Notes: generated from the letters alone by a model not told the origin. A DNA stretch of 64,000 nt from Lachnospiraceae bacterium (GCA_910574185.1 CAJSZQ010000012.1:1-64000); one strand, 5' to 3'; positions 23,868 through 33,394 are shown, counted from the first letter of the stretch. A program made the numbers and translations.

Positions 23868-25787
23868 TTACTCATTTACCTGCCGGTACATTGCCTTCAG
23901 CAATGCATAAAAGCTGTCTGCCTTCGCAATTTTTTCAAGCAGGCTCATATCCTGGGAAATACTAATCATCTCATCGTACAGACGAATCAGCAGACCATCG
24001 TCAAAATCTTCCGTCACCGGAAGGCCCAGTAGGAAAATAATCCGAATGTCGTGCTCCCCAGAACGAATCGGCTTATCCGATACGCCGATTGCTAAAACCA
24101 GCCGGTCTGACGCATACTGGATACCGTGGGGAATGGCAATTGCATGGTCAAATACCATGGTTCCCTTCGCCTCCCTTTCCCGAAGGCGCTCCGCAAATCC
24201 GTCATCTACGCGGCCCTGAATCTTTAACCGGTCAGTCATCCGCTCTATGGCGGTTTCATAAGAACATGCCCCGTCAAAAACAAAGAATGCATTCTCTTCC
24301 AGAAGACCGTTCATCACAAACCAGTTGTTATCCACAACCGGAACGTCTATCTTATCCCAGTACTTGGCCTTTTCTATCTTGTGCAGCAGTTCGCGTTCAT
24401 TAAAAATCTCATGAATCCGAATTACGGGACGTTCGCAGGTACATGGAAGATTTACCGTAGTAAGTACTATATCAAATTCCTTCAAAAGCTCTCTACTTAC
24501 GTTTTCATCGGCAAATAACGTCATTTCCGCCGAACTGTCAAGCACCTTCTTAAGCTGCGCCTCCACCAGTCTTGCAGTAACCCTGCCCGTCCCGCACACA
24601 ACGGCCACCCGAAATCTCTTCGCACGTTTCAAATCATTCTCGGTTAAGAATACTCCGAAATAAGAAGCCAGATATCCCCGCTCATCCTCCGATACCGTCA
24701 GGTTATACTCCCGGCCAATCACAGCCGCCGCAATCCCGGCCATCTGATATGCCAGAGGATACTTACTCTTCAAATCATCCAGCATGGGATTGGCAAGCCG
24801 CACGCCAAAACGCAGCCGGTTCATCATAAACATCAGATGATACAAAAACTCATCGGTAAATTCTCCGCTTATAATTGAGATATCCATCTCAATCTGAATT
24901 GCCTTTAAGATTTTATTCATCAGTTCCTTAACTTCTTCGTCAAGTTTAATCTTCTGCATGTTTTCCGTATCGGCAGGCGTGCGCATACCCACAATCGGCA
25001 GCAATACAAAGAGCTTTTCCTCTACCGGAAATTCAATCTGCAGAATCTCTGCAATCTCATTCATCAACCGGTCCACGATTGCAAATTCCTGACGGGAAGT
25101 TAAATTGTAGTAGCCGGCCGACAGTTCCCCGATATAGTGTCCCGTCAAAAAACGGTCCAGCATGAGCGTTATGTATTGCCCGAATCTCACCTGCACGCTC
25201 TTTTCAAATGAATTGCGGGAAAATGTCTCTTCAATAACATCTGCGATTTCTTTATCCAGAGGATACTCTCCATAAATCTGTTCATAATTATTTTCCAACA
25301 CATATTTGCGGATATCTCTCTCGTCGCCTCTTAAGCTCATGCCTTTACTGGTCTGTCCATAAATTTCCAGACGATATGAAGTCAGTTCCCCCCTGAGCTT
25401 CTTCATATCGCTGACCAGCGTAGTACGGCCTACGTTCATCTCATATGCCAGTTCATCGGTAAGTAAAGGCTCTTCTGTACGCATCAGTTTCCCAAAAGCG
25501 TAATCCATTCTGTTACGAGGCGAATTTAAAAAATCATCCGCTTCCATCATCCTGGCAAACCTCTCCCGGAACCGCTCCAGGTTAAAGATTCTCAAAGAAT
25601 ACCTTCCCTGTTCCCCCATAATTTCGGCGCAGTCCGCCAGTTCCTCATTGAGCTGCCTGATATCATTGCGCACAGTCCGCTCACTGACATCCAGCTTTGC
25701 CGCCAAAGTGCCGACCGAAATCACCGAGCTTTTTCTAAATAGCTGCAGCATATTCGCATTCCGGTTATCGCAAAACAAGCTCTTCAA
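23868..25787 (-). CDS. PRD-type transcriptional activator with PTS EIIB- and EIIA-like domains
   Basis: This 639-residue regulator has an N-terminal DeoR-like helix-turn-helix (VGTLAAKLDVSERTVRNDI) and a second helix-turn-helix (LLTDELAYEMNVGRTTLVSD). Two PTS regulation domains follow (about 170-390). Next come an EIIB-like domain (VAVVCGTGRVTARLVE) and a C-terminal EIIA domain (HAIAIPHG, about 490-639). Such MtlR/GutR-type proteins sense PTS phosphorylation and activate the neighbouring hexitol genes. The start is TTG at 25787 with AAGGAG 10 bases upstream; the first ATG, 12 codons later, has no ribosome site. Lies in the glucitol operon between the dehydrogenase and gutM. Confidence 0.9.
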   Translation of the reverse strand: MKSLFCDNRNANMLQLFRKSSVISVGTLAAKLDVSERTVRNDIRQLNEELADCAEIMGEQGRYSLRIFNLERFRERFARMMEADDFLNSPRNRMDYAFGKLMRTEEPLLTDELAYEMNVGRTTLVSDMKKLRGELTSYRLEIYGQTSKGMSLRGDERDIRKYVLENNYEQIYGEYPLDKEIADVIEETFSRNSFEKSVQVRFGQYITLMLDRFLTGHYIGELSAGYYNLTSRQEFAIVDRLMNEIAEILQIEFPVEEKLFVLLPIVGMRTPADTENMQKIKLDEEVKELMNKILKAIQIEMDISIISGEFTDEFLYHLMFMMNRLRFGVRLANPMLDDLKSKYPLAYQMAGIAAAVIGREYNLTVSEDERGYLASYFGVFLTENDLKRAKRFRVAVVCGTGRVTARLVEAQLKKVLDSSAEMTLFADENVSRELLKEFDIVLTTVNLPCTCERPVIRIHEIFNERELLHKIEKAKYWDKIDVPVVDNNWFVMNGLLEENAFFVFDGACSYETAIERMTDRLKIQGRVDDGFAERLREREAKGTMVFDHAIAIPHGIQYASDRLVLAIGVSDKPIRSGEHDIRIIFLLGLPVTEDFDDGLLIRLYDEMISISQDMSLLEKIAKADSFYALLKAMYRQVNE

Positions 25788-25878
25788 CTGCCAGCACTCC
25801 TTTCTCTTCCATACCCTTTCAGACTCTTCTTTTGCATCCGCAATCTACCGTTCTAAGAGTCCTTAATTGTTTCTTTCA

Positions 25879-26679
25879 TTATCCCCTGGACTTTCCTCCA
25901 GAAATATTAATCGTTGTTCCTGCAATATAGCTTGCCCGGTCTGAGACCAGATATGCCACCAAATCTCCTACTTCATCAAGTTTTCCGTCGCGTCCCATCG
26001 GAATCACTTTCGTATAATCCGTCGACAGTTCCTCTGGCTTACATCCTCTGGTATACGCCAGAGCCTCGTTATATGCAGCGGTACGAAGACCGGTTGCCTC
26101 CATAATTCCCGGCGCGCATGCAAGAACCCGAATGTTATACTTGCCCAGTTCCTTTGCCCAGGAACGGGTGAAACTGTCTACGGCGCCCTTTGTTGCAGAG
26201 TATGCGGACTGTCCCTGAGAACCTTCCTTACCGGACTCGGAAGACATATTCACAATTACTCCCCCGCCCTGCTTTAACATCTGCTTCGCACATGCCTGCG
26301 CGCAAAGGAATACTCCCTTTACATTAACTGCAAACATCTTGTTAAAAGAATCGTCATTTAACTCATACTGTGGCTTCTCGCCTGCCACGTCAACCAGAAG
26401 TCTTGGAAGATTGATTCCCGCGTTATTTACCAGCGCATCGATTCTTCCGTACTTCTCAACCACTGCGTCTGTCATTGCTTTTACGCTGTCGGCGTCGGTT
26501 ACGTTACACTGAACACAGTATACACCGTCCATCTCTGCTCCGGTTTCTACATTCATATCCACAATTACTGCATTCGCTCCAACACCTGCCAGTCTTTCAA
26601 CCACGTGCTTGCCGATACCGGACGCCCCGCCTGTTACAATAACAACTTTGCCCTCCAATTCAAGCCAGCTCTTATCCAT
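25879..26679 (-). CDS. Short-chain dehydrogenase, probable hexitol-6-phosphate 2-dehydrogenase
   Basis: A 266-residue classical SDR. It has the Rossmann motif VIVTGGASGIGKHVV, DMNVE for cofactor choice (acidic, so NAD likely), NNAGIN, the catalytic Ser in NMSSESGKEG and YSATKGAVD (Tyr and Lys). ATG at 26679 has AAAGGAGG at good spacing; a GTG seven codons upstream merely reads through that site. As first gene of the glucitol-type operon it most likely oxidises the imported hexitol phosphate (sorbitol 6-phosphate to fructose 6-phosphate, as SrlD does), but the substrate is inferred from neighbours. Confidence 0.87.
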   Translation of the reverse strand: MDKSWLELEGKVVIVTGGASGIGKHVVERLAGVGANAVIVDMNVETGAEMDGVYCVQCNVTDADSVKAMTDAVVEKYGRIDALVNNAGINLPRLLVDVAGEKPQYELNDDSFNKMFAVNVKGVFLCAQACAKQMLKQGGGVIVNMSSESGKEGSQGQSAYSATKGAVDSFTRSWAKELGKYNIRVLACAPGIMEATGLRTAAYNEALAYTRGCKPEELSTDYTKVIPMGRDGKLDEVGDLVAYLVSDRASYIAGTTINISGGKSRG

Positions 26680-26837
26680 TTCGTCTCCTCCTTTTGACAC
26701 TTGTTTTTCTTGATGAACCCATTGTATAAAACAAAGCGTCTTTCTTTAATACCAGCTTTTTCATCTATCTGGAAATGGATTAGTTCATCATTTTTCCATG
26801 ACTCGGAAATCACCTCTGCAATCCCGTTGTTTTCTAT

Positions 26838-26907
26838 ATTTATTAATAGTTTTATTAATTATTTTATTAAAGTAATTACATTATAGCCGATATAAAAATA
26901 AAGTCAA
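26838..26907 (-). promoter_or_regulatory. Promoter of the glucitol-type operon and three tandem AT-rich 12-mers
   Basis: On the minus strand, TTGACT (26902-26907), a 16-base spacer and TATAAT (26880-26885) form a good promoter. Just downstream lie three tandem 12-base units (26838-26849, 26850-26861, 26862-26873) sharing TTTATTAA on the plus strand. They may be regulator binding sites or a leader element. The rest of this ~350-base gap shows no gene. Confidence 0.65.
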
Positions 26908-27030
26908 TCATCTTATAAAAAATACCGACTATAATTTGAAACATAAAAACAGACAGTGGCTGCGCCTGAAGTATCACTCTCCAACGCATCCACCGCCCGT
27001 TTTTTTCTATTTATAATCTTTGTATCCCTG

Positions 27031-27558
27031 TCATTTTCTCAAATCCCACACTGCAATATTCTGATATGGATTGCTTCGTGCCAGTCCGACCCTTATTATC
27101 TCTCCAGAAAAAGGTTGAAAATTCGCCTGCAATATATGAAAACCGGTAAGCATCTGTTTTTCGCTCAGCGTGCGCGCTATGGTCGTATGCGGCATCCATC
27201 CGAAAGGCTGATAACAATCCGTCTCATCTCTCTTACCAACCCTGTCTATTGCTCTGTTTGCCGACACACATAAACTATGCAGATATTGATTCAAAACGGG
27301 AGCCAGAAACAGCACATGCGGTTTGAAACTTCCGATGGCCACCCAGTTCACAGTCCCAGTCTGCCATACGCCGGCACATTCACTTAATACCGAAATCAGC
27401 TCTTCCTCCCTGTCGTTTCGGCATGACGCTATCGTAAGATGCGGGGGAATCCCAAGCTTATGCATATACATATTTCCTGTCTTTGCCGCCACCTTATCCA
27501 TGTGCTTCTGCAATACTTCCTCGGTCTGACTGTCAAAATACAATGATACCAGATACAT
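27031..27558 (-). CDS. 2H phosphoesterase (LigT / 2'-5' RNA ligase-like)
   Basis: A 175-residue protein with the two H-x-T-x motifs of the 2H family: PPHLTIA (about residue 37-43) and MPHTTIA (about 124-130). They are embedded in the expected alternating strand-helix pattern (MYLVSLYFD at the start, VGLARSNPY near the end). Relatives hydrolyse 2',3'-cyclic or 2'-5' phosphodiester bonds in RNA or nucleotides. ATG at 27558 with AGAGGT 6 bases upstream is preferred; an in-frame ATG nine codons earlier touches the stop of the preceding gene. Probably co-transcribed with the CDF exporter. Confidence 0.8.
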   Translation of the reverse strand: MYLVSLYFDSQTEEVLQKHMDKVAAKTGNMYMHKLGIPPHLTIASCRNDREEELISVLSECAGVWQTGTVNWVAIGSFKPHVLFLAPVLNQYLHSLCVSANRAIDRVGKRDETDCYQPFGWMPHTTIARTLSEKQMLTGFHILQANFQPFSGEIIRVGLARSNPYQNIAVWDLRK

Positions 27559-27587
27559 CTTTTTACCTCTGAACTTAGCGTTCATAT

Positions 27588-28460
27588 TTACATTGGATTT
27601 ACATGAATCAGTATATGTTTAATCTTCGGCCATCCCTCCTCGATTGCGTCATGTACCTGCTCTGCAATCGCATGGCTCTCTCCCAGGGAAAGCTTCGCGT
27701 CCGCACCAATCTCCATCTCTACATAAATCTTATTCCCAAACATACGGGTCCGCAGAAGATCCACCCGCAACACTCCGCAAATCCCCAGCGCGCACTCCCG
27801 AAGCTCCTCTTCCATCTGCCCTTCGCAGGATTTATCAACCATCTTATCAACGGCGTCTTTGAAGATATCCAAAGCGGCCTTTTCGATAAAACCACAAATT
27901 ACGACGCTTGCTACCGGCTCTAAAACAGGAAAGCCTGCCATAGCGCCTCCAATACCAATCAACGCTCCGATTGATGAAAGAGAATCTGAACGATGATGCC
28001 AGGCATCCGCCATCAGAGCTCCGGAATCAATCTTTTTTGCATAATATCTGGTATACCAAAACATAGCTTCCTTTACTACGATAGAGACAACTGCCGCAAC
28101 AAGCGCCAGCATGCCGGGAATTGCCGTTACATACTCTTCCCGTATCAGTTTCATAACCGCAGTATATCCGATGCCAAGACCCGTTACTGCAAGCACAGTA
28201 GACAATACGATTGCCGCAACGCATTCCAGCCTCTCATGTCCGAAAGGATGCTCTTTATCCGACTCTTTACTTGCCATTCTTACGCCAATCATAACAACAA
28301 TACTGCTGAATACATCCGATGCTGAATGAACCGCGTCGCTGACCATAGCTCCCGAATGGGCTATCACACCTGCCGCTAACTTAAAAAGAGAAAGGACCAT
28401 GTTCCATACTACGCTGACCAGCGATACCCTGACCGCAGTTTTCTCAAAATTATCTTCCAT
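27588..28460 (-). CDS. Cation diffusion facilitator family metal exporter
   Basis: A 290-residue integral membrane protein exporting divalent metal (zinc, iron, manganese or similar) against protons. Six membrane segments occupy about residues 10-210. The metal-site motifs are SDAVHSASDVFSS in helix 2 and ADAWHHRSDSLSS in helix 5. The cytoplasmic C-terminal domain (RTRMFGNKIYVEMEIGAD) is complete. ATG at 28460 has GGAGG at 6 bases; the 27 upstream codons in frame lack one. Metal specificity cannot be read from the motifs alone. Confidence 0.92.
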   Translation of the reverse strand: MEDNFEKTAVRVSLVSVVWNMVLSLFKLAAGVIAHSGAMVSDAVHSASDVFSSIVVMIGVRMASKESDKEHPFGHERLECVAAIVLSTVLAVTGLGIGYTAVMKLIREEYVTAIPGMLALVAAVVSIVVKEAMFWYTRYYAKKIDSGALMADAWHHRSDSLSSIGALIGIGGAMAGFPVLEPVASVVICGFIEKAALDIFKDAVDKMVDKSCEGQMEEELRECALGICGVLRVDLLRTRMFGNKIYVEMEIGADAKLSLGESHAIAEQVHDAIEEGWPKIKHILIHVNPM

Positions 28461-28697
28461 GTTGTTACCTCCTGCAAAATTTGAAAAGTCACTCTGTCTT
28501 CTGCGGTAAATACTGCTTCTTTTCATCTTATAGAAAAACACCCACGTTCCAGTAATCTTCTCTTACTGTCCCATGGATGTAATTCACTGTTACTATTTAC
28601 ACTATAATTATATATATGCAGCGCAAAGAGTTTTAGTTATTATACACTCATATCGCTGTGTGATGCAAGCAGTTTTTTGTTAATATCTCGTTACTTT

Positions 28698-29213
28698 TCA
28701 CACGTTTTGTTCTTCCAACTGAGATAAATAATATTTTCCCATCTGCATGGTTCCTACCGTCAGAAGAAATTCAAACAGGAGCCTTACTAACATCCCGATT
28801 TCTACTACAGTGGATTCCACATCGCCCGTCACAATAAAGTAACCGCAGCAAAAGACAGCCGCAGCAGATATTAACGCCCCAAAGGCTCCGCTCTGCCTGA
28901 GTCTTTCCGGCCCCTTTTTGTACTGTTTCCAGGTAACCGCATCTCCCATTTTAAGGATTCTAAAAAGCGCCGTCCAGGAAAATGCTACCGGCAGAAAAAG
29001 GAGCAGCCAGCTTAGCAATACCGCAATATCTCCGATGCTCTGGCAGGAATACGTTCCCGTCATGATAAAGCCTGCCGTCATCAACGCCACCAGCGTCAAA
29101 GAACCTTTCTTCATCGCCGAAATTTTCTCTGCATTGCAGCTATACCGTAAAACTGGTTCCCGCCATGATTTTTCATTTGCAACTGCCACATGTCTGCTTC
29201 TTGTTTCCGCCAT
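28698..29213 (-). CDS. Uncharacterised four-helix membrane protein
   Basis: A 171-residue protein that I do not recognise. A soluble, basic N-terminus of about 33 residues is followed by four hydrophobic segments (about 37-57, 62-86, 108-128, 132-155) and a short polar tail. Sequence between helices 2 and 3 (KQYKKGPERLRQSG) is basic and probably cytoplasmic. AAGGAA lies about 10 bases upstream of the ATG. It follows the SDR gene by 29 bases on the same strand and may be the last gene of the galactitol-type operon. No function is proposed. A family E motif covers its stop codon. Confidence 0.6.
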   Translation of the reverse strand: MAETRSRHVAVANEKSWREPVLRYSCNAEKISAMKKGSLTLVALMTAGFIMTGTYSCQSIGDIAVLLSWLLLFLPVAFSWTALFRILKMGDAVTWKQYKKGPERLRQSGAFGALISAAAVFCCGYFIVTGDVESTVVEIGMLVRLLFEFLLTVGTMQMGKYYLSQLEEQNV

Positions 29214-29242
29214 ACCAACAATTCCTTTCTTCTCCCTCTAAA

Positions 29243-30004
29243 CTAATAGGTTCTCCCTCCGTCCATCAGAATAATTTGTCCATGGATATAGGAACTCTCC
29301 GGCGCCGCCAGAAAACAGGCCAGATTCGCTATATCCTCCGGATAACCGAATCTTCCGATTGGAATTTGGGATGCCAGCTTCTCTTTCGATTCCTCTGTAG
29401 GATACAAGGTATCAAATAATTCTGTAACAATTACTCTTGGCGCAATGGCGTTTACATTGACGCCATTTTTCCCAAATTCTTTGGATACAGTCCGCATCAG
29501 GCCATGCTGGCCGGATTTGGAGGCGGCGTAATGCGCGCCTCCTCCGGTTCCTGTAATGCCAGAGCCGGAAGTAATAAATATAATCCTTCCTTCATCCTCC
29601 GGAGTTTTTTCTGCAAAACAGTCATAAAAAGCCTTTACTGTATAGAAGGAACCGCTTAGATTAATTGCCAGCACCCTATCCCACTCTGCCGCGTCAATTT
29701 CTGCAATCGTGTGTTTTCTGCTGACGCCCGCATTAATTACAAGGATATCAATTTTGCCGAAATGATTCTCTAATTCCTCCTTTGCCCGAACCATAGAATC
29801 ATAGTCCGACACGTCGGCTGCCGCAAACACACAGGCATATCCTTTCTCTTTCATTTCTTCCTGTGCGTTAAGACCCGCAGCCTTATCAAAATCAATGATT
29901 CCTACCGCTGCCCCGCTTTCGGCCAGCCTCTCAGCAATACTGCGGCCAATCCCTTTTGCGGCCCCTGTAACTACGGCTGTTTTTCCTTCCAAACTTAACT
30001 TCAT
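29243..30004 (-). CDS. Short-chain dehydrogenase of the galactitol-type operon
   Basis: A 253-residue classical SDR: TAVVTGAAKGIGRSIAE (nucleotide loop), IIDFDKAAG (acidic, NAD-type), INAGVSRKH, catalytic Ser in FITSGSGITG, YAASKSGQHG (Tyr and Lys), and the C-terminal IPIGRFGYPEDIANLACFL. AGAGGTG precedes the ATG. It lies 43 bases after the IIB gene. Together with the zinc alcohol dehydrogenase upstream, the operon offers two oxidoreductases for one imported polyol, for instance successive or alternative oxidation of a hexitol phosphate (inference). Confidence 0.88.
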   Translation of the reverse strand: MKLSLEGKTAVVTGAAKGIGRSIAERLAESGAAVGIIDFDKAAGLNAQEEMKEKGYACVFAAADVSDYDSMVRAKEELENHFGKIDILVINAGVSRKHTIAEIDAAEWDRVLAINLSGSFYTVKAFYDCFAEKTPEDEGRIIFITSGSGITGTGGGAHYAASKSGQHGLMRTVSKEFGKNGVNVNAIAPRVIVTELFDTLYPTEESKEKLASQIPIGRFGYPEDIANLACFLAAPESSYIHGQIILMDGGRTY

Positions 30005-30047
30005 ATCACACCTCTATTTTTCCGGCCATATTCCATCCAGACTAATT

Positions 30048-30320
30048 TTAGCTTAAAATCTCAATAATCTTCTGAATATCTGCCTCTACTCCAATTCCTG
30101 TCAGGAAAGATAACGCCCTTATCACCGGAACGGTGTCATGGGTATAACTGGTTGTTGTAACAACAAGATCCGCTCCGGAAATCTTAGAATCTATCTCTGC
30201 AACCTTACACTGAATCACATCCGCCTGTACATTTGCTTTCTGGAGCGCTTCTTTAATTTTTACACATACAACAGTGGAAGTGGCGATACCTGTTCCGCAG
30301 GCAACAATTACTTTTTTCAT
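30048..30320 (-). CDS. gatB: PTS galactitol-type IIB component
   Basis: A 90-residue cytoplasmic phosphocarrier. The P-loop VIVACGTGIATSTVV carries the phosphorylated cysteine near residue 7, and the remainder (QCKVAEIDSKISGADLVVTTTSY) matches lactose/galactitol-type IIB. ATG at 30320 has AAAGGAG 10 bases upstream; an in-frame ATG nine codons earlier overlaps the ribosome site. Second to last of the PTS components in the operon. Confidence 0.92.
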   Translation of the reverse strand: MKKVIVACGTGIATSTVVCVKIKEALQKANVQADVIQCKVAEIDSKISGADLVVTTTSYTHDTVPVIRALSFLTGIGVEADIQKIIEILS

Positions 30321-30398
30321 ACAATCAATACTCCTTTCAATTTCCAATCATGAACTTTGCTAATTATTTATAATTTCATTCTGTTACATTTCAATTTC

Positions 30399-31766
30399 TT
30401 ATACTTCTGTACTCTCTGCCGCCTGGGCCTTTACATCATTTCTGCACAGATACCACATACCAAAGTATGCGACTACTACTACAATTGCAGCAATCAACAT
30501 TGGCATATTCGCCGGATCACACAGCTTCGCAAATACCCACACCAGAATATGGCAGGACGCGTCAATACCAGAAATCTGTGTAGCTCCCTCCGGGAATGCA
30601 AATCCAACCGCCTTACCCATAGTTGTAGTAGCCTCTGCTAAGTTCGTTGCGATAAAGAAGATTGCACACAGCATAACCGAAGAGTTCAGTACGCTGCGAA
30701 TAATATTTCCCTTCGACGCAACGACCGCCCAGATTACGGTAAATGGGAGCACTGCAAGGTCTGCGTATGGAAGCATCCTGTTATATGGAAGAAGGAATGC
30801 CAACGCAATAGTAATCGGAATCATAATCAGGGATACGGTAACAACTGTCGGATGTCCTGTCGCTACCGCCGCATCCAAACCAATGTACACTTCCTTACCT
30901 GGGAACTTCTTTTGGATAAATTCTCTTGCGCCCTCTGAAATCGGCATCAGTCCTTCCATCAGCAGCGCAACCATTTTCGGAAGAAGTACCAGTACCGCCG
31001 CCATATTAATTCCGGTTAGAATGATAGACTTGGAGTCATATCCCGCTAACGCTCCGATAATAATACCAAGCACCAGTCCAAGAAACATAGGCTCACCCAT
31101 AAATCCAAGTTTTTTCTTCAGCGTGTCTCCTGTTACGTCAACCTTATTCAGCCCTGGTATCTTATCCCACAGGCGGTTTAACGTATAACACACCGGAGCC
31201 CATGCAACCGTCTCAGCATGAGGAAGACATACGCCCGGCAAGCCAAGGAAGGAGCCTACAGCCGGCGCCGTCCAGTCAGCAAGCTTGAAGGTTACAATTG
31301 CATGAATTAACGCGCAGAGAATGCACAGCGGAAGGCTTCCTGTCGCATAATAAATAACGCCGCCTGCAAAAATAAGATGCCAGTAATTCCAGATATCTAC
31401 GTCCATCGTCTTCGTAAGATTCAGCGCCAGCATAATAATGTTGACAATAAACAGCATTGGAATCAGCATAACTGCAATCGGAGTTGCCCAGGTAATGGAC
31501 GCCGCCACCGGCCATCCAACGTCCAGAACGTTCAGATTTAAGTTCAGTCTCTCAACCATAGCCTGAGCAGCGCCTCCGGCATACTCAGACAGCAGATTAA
31601 TAACCAGATTAATTCCGATAAATCCCACGCCTACCGTTAATCCTGCCCGGAATGACTTTATCAGTCCCTGACCCAGAATCATTCCAAAAATTGTCAGAAT
31701 TACAGGAAGCATGGCACTTGCTCCAAGGTCCAAAATATATTGGACAGCGTTTGTGATAATACTCAT
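30399..31766 (-). CDS. gatC: PTS galactitol-type IIC component
   Basis: A 455-residue membrane transporter of the PTS-GatC superfamily with about 10-12 hydrophobic segments. Diagnostic stretches are LDLGASAMLPVILTIFGMIL, FRAGLTVGVGFIGINLVINL, and the loop HAETVAWAPVCYTLNRLWDKI. ATG at 31766 is preferred because an ATG three codons earlier abuts GAGAGG with no spacing. IIA lies upstream and IIB downstream; the substrate is a hexitol or pentitol, not proven to be galactitol. Confidence 0.92.
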   Translation of the reverse strand: MSIITNAVQYILDLGASAMLPVILTIFGMILGQGLIKSFRAGLTVGVGFIGINLVINLLSEYAGGAAQAMVERLNLNLNVLDVGWPVAASITWATPIAVMLIPMLFIVNIIMLALNLTKTMDVDIWNYWHLIFAGGVIYYATGSLPLCILCALIHAIVTFKLADWTAPAVGSFLGLPGVCLPHAETVAWAPVCYTLNRLWDKIPGLNKVDVTGDTLKKKLGFMGEPMFLGLVLGIIIGALAGYDSKSIILTGINMAAVLVLLPKMVALLMEGLMPISEGAREFIQKKFPGKEVYIGLDAAVATGHPTVVTVSLIMIPITIALAFLLPYNRMLPYADLAVLPFTVIWAVVASKGNIIRSVLNSSVMLCAIFFIATNLAEATTTMGKAVGFAFPEGATQISGIDASCHILVWVFAKLCDPANMPMLIAAIVVVVAYFGMWYLCRNDVKAQAAESTEV

Positions 31767-31825
31767 TTTTCTCATCCTCTCTTTCTCTAAATGTGTTAAA
31801 AAGTTGTGTATAAATCACGAACGGA

Positions 31826-32293
31826 CTATGCCATCAGTCCATCCATAATTTCCGTAATAGCATCCATATCCTCCGCAGTCTTAATGGTTTGAAGAACAGA
31901 TACATTCTGACAGGTCTCCACAAGCTGGGCCAGCATCGCAATCTGATCGTCCGGCTTCACAATGGCCAGCATAAAGACTACCTCAACCTGCACTCTCGCC
32001 TCGTCGTCTCCCATCACCACAAACTCAACCGGCCTCTCTAAGATTCCGCACATCACTGCCTTTTTATTCACATGGATACTGTCTGTATGGGGAATTGCTA
32101 CGCCAAGAGCTTCCATCGGCAATCCGGTAGGAAATACCTTCTCCCGCTCCTGTACGGCCTCTATGTAAGATTCCTTTACAAACCCCTTCTCCGCCATAAG
32201 ATTCCCCATAGCCTTTAGCGTTTCAAATTTATCTGTTGTGTCAACTTTTGCAACCAGATATCCTTTATCTAAATTCTCTTTTAATATCTGCAT
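31826..32293 (-). CDS. gatA: PTS IIA component, fructose/mannitol superfamily (GatA-like)
   Basis: A 155-residue phosphocarrier of the PTS EIIA type 2 fold. The active histidine is in LGVAIPHTDSIHV (about residue 70), followed by VMCGILERPVEFVVMG and VEVVFMLAIVKPDDQIAML. AAAGGAG precedes the ATG. It lies between the zinc dehydrogenase and IIC genes. Confidence 0.92.
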   Translation of the reverse strand: MQILKENLDKGYLVAKVDTTDKFETLKAMGNLMAEKGFVKESYIEAVQEREKVFPTGLPMEALGVAIPHTDSIHVNKKAVMCGILERPVEFVVMGDDEARVQVEVVFMLAIVKPDDQIAMLAQLVETCQNVSVLQTIKTAEDMDAITEIMDGLMA

Positions 32294-32353
32294 GTCTTCT
32301 CTCCTTCTTTCTTTTTACTTTTTCATACCGTTTTTATTACGATAAAAATATAG

Positions 32354-33394
32354 CTATGATTCGGATACTTGTATGACAACCTTCACTTCTTCTGCATTTC
32401 TGCTGCGGGTAAATCCTTCCTCCCAGTTATCTAACTGCGTAATCATCGTCACAATCTTCTCCGGCGAAACAAGTCCCTCTTCCATAAGCTTTAGCGACGT
32501 AACCCAGGCGCTTGGCTTCTGGGTTCTGGTACCCATATAGTGAATCTCCTTCGGAAAAAATATTCCCACGTTCACCTCGTTATAATCTTTGGGAAATAAT
32601 CCAATCTGGACAACCTCCCCTTTCTTTCTTACCAATTCAAAGGAACGGTTCAGCGCAGGTATGGCGCCGGAGCATTCGTATACTTTATCCGGGCCTGCTC
32701 CATCCGTCATTTCATACATAATCTCATCCAGATTTTCTTTCATCTGATCCACAATCCGTTCAAATCCTAATTCTCTCGCAACTGCGAACCGGTTTTCATC
32801 CTTCGTAAGTCCTGCGATAACTACCTTCGCCCCCTGAGACTTGCAGACCATTCCGGTTAAGAGACCCATAGCTCCAGGTCCAAAAACCAGAACCGTCTCT
32901 CCTTTTTTCACCTGGGATGTTTCCATCGCTCCATGAACGGCACATGCCAGCGGTTCCGTCAGGGACGCCTGCAAAAGTGTTACATGCTTCGGAAGCACAT
33001 GCACTCTTGCCTCATGGTTTATCACATACTCCGCAAATCCGCCGTCTGCCTGCGTGCCTAATCCCCGTCTTGCAGAGCACAGATTGTACTCTTTATTCTT
33101 ACAGTGCAGACATGTTCCGCAAGTTTCAAATGTAGTCTCACTGGTAACCCAATCTCCAATTTTAATATGTTTTACATCTGGTCCAGTCTCCACCACAATT
33201 CCAGAAAATTCATGTCCCAACGTCACCGGCGGTTTATTTCCGGCATAATTTCCGGCCCATGTGTGCAAATCGGAACCACAGATTCCCGCATAAACTACCC
33301 GTATTTTCACAAAGTCTTTCAACGCCTCCGGCTCAGGGACATTCCGGATTTCCAGATTACCGGGCCCCTTTGCATATTTCACTAAAGCTTTCAT
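32354..33394 (-). CDS. Zinc-dependent alcohol dehydrogenase, polyol-phosphate type (GatD-like)
   Basis: A 346-residue MDR-family enzyme. Catalytic zinc ligands are in AGICGSDLHTW and LGHEFSGIVVE, and the structural zinc site in CGTCLHCKNKEYNLC. The Rossmann loop GPGAMGLLTGMVC binds NAD. In this operon it most likely oxidises the phosphorylated polyol delivered by the PTS (galactitol 1-phosphate to tagatose 6-phosphate in GatD), but sorbitol- or threonine-dehydrogenase-like substrates are possible. No tagatose-bisphosphate aldolase or kinase is seen in the window, which leaves the pathway open. AAGGAGG precedes the ATG. Confidence 0.9.
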   Translation of the reverse strand: MKALVKYAKGPGNLEIRNVPEPEALKDFVKIRVVYAGICGSDLHTWAGNYAGNKPPVTLGHEFSGIVVETGPDVKHIKIGDWVTSETTFETCGTCLHCKNKEYNLCSARRGLGTQADGGFAEYVINHEARVHVLPKHVTLLQASLTEPLACAVHGAMETSQVKKGETVLVFGPGAMGLLTGMVCKSQGAKVVIAGLTKDENRFAVARELGFERIVDQMKENLDEIMYEMTDGAGPDKVYECSGAIPALNRSFELVRKKGEVVQIGLFPKDYNEVNVGIFFPKEIHYMGTRTQKPSAWVTSLKLMEEGLVSPEKIVTMITQLDNWEEGFTRSRNAEEVKVVIQVSES

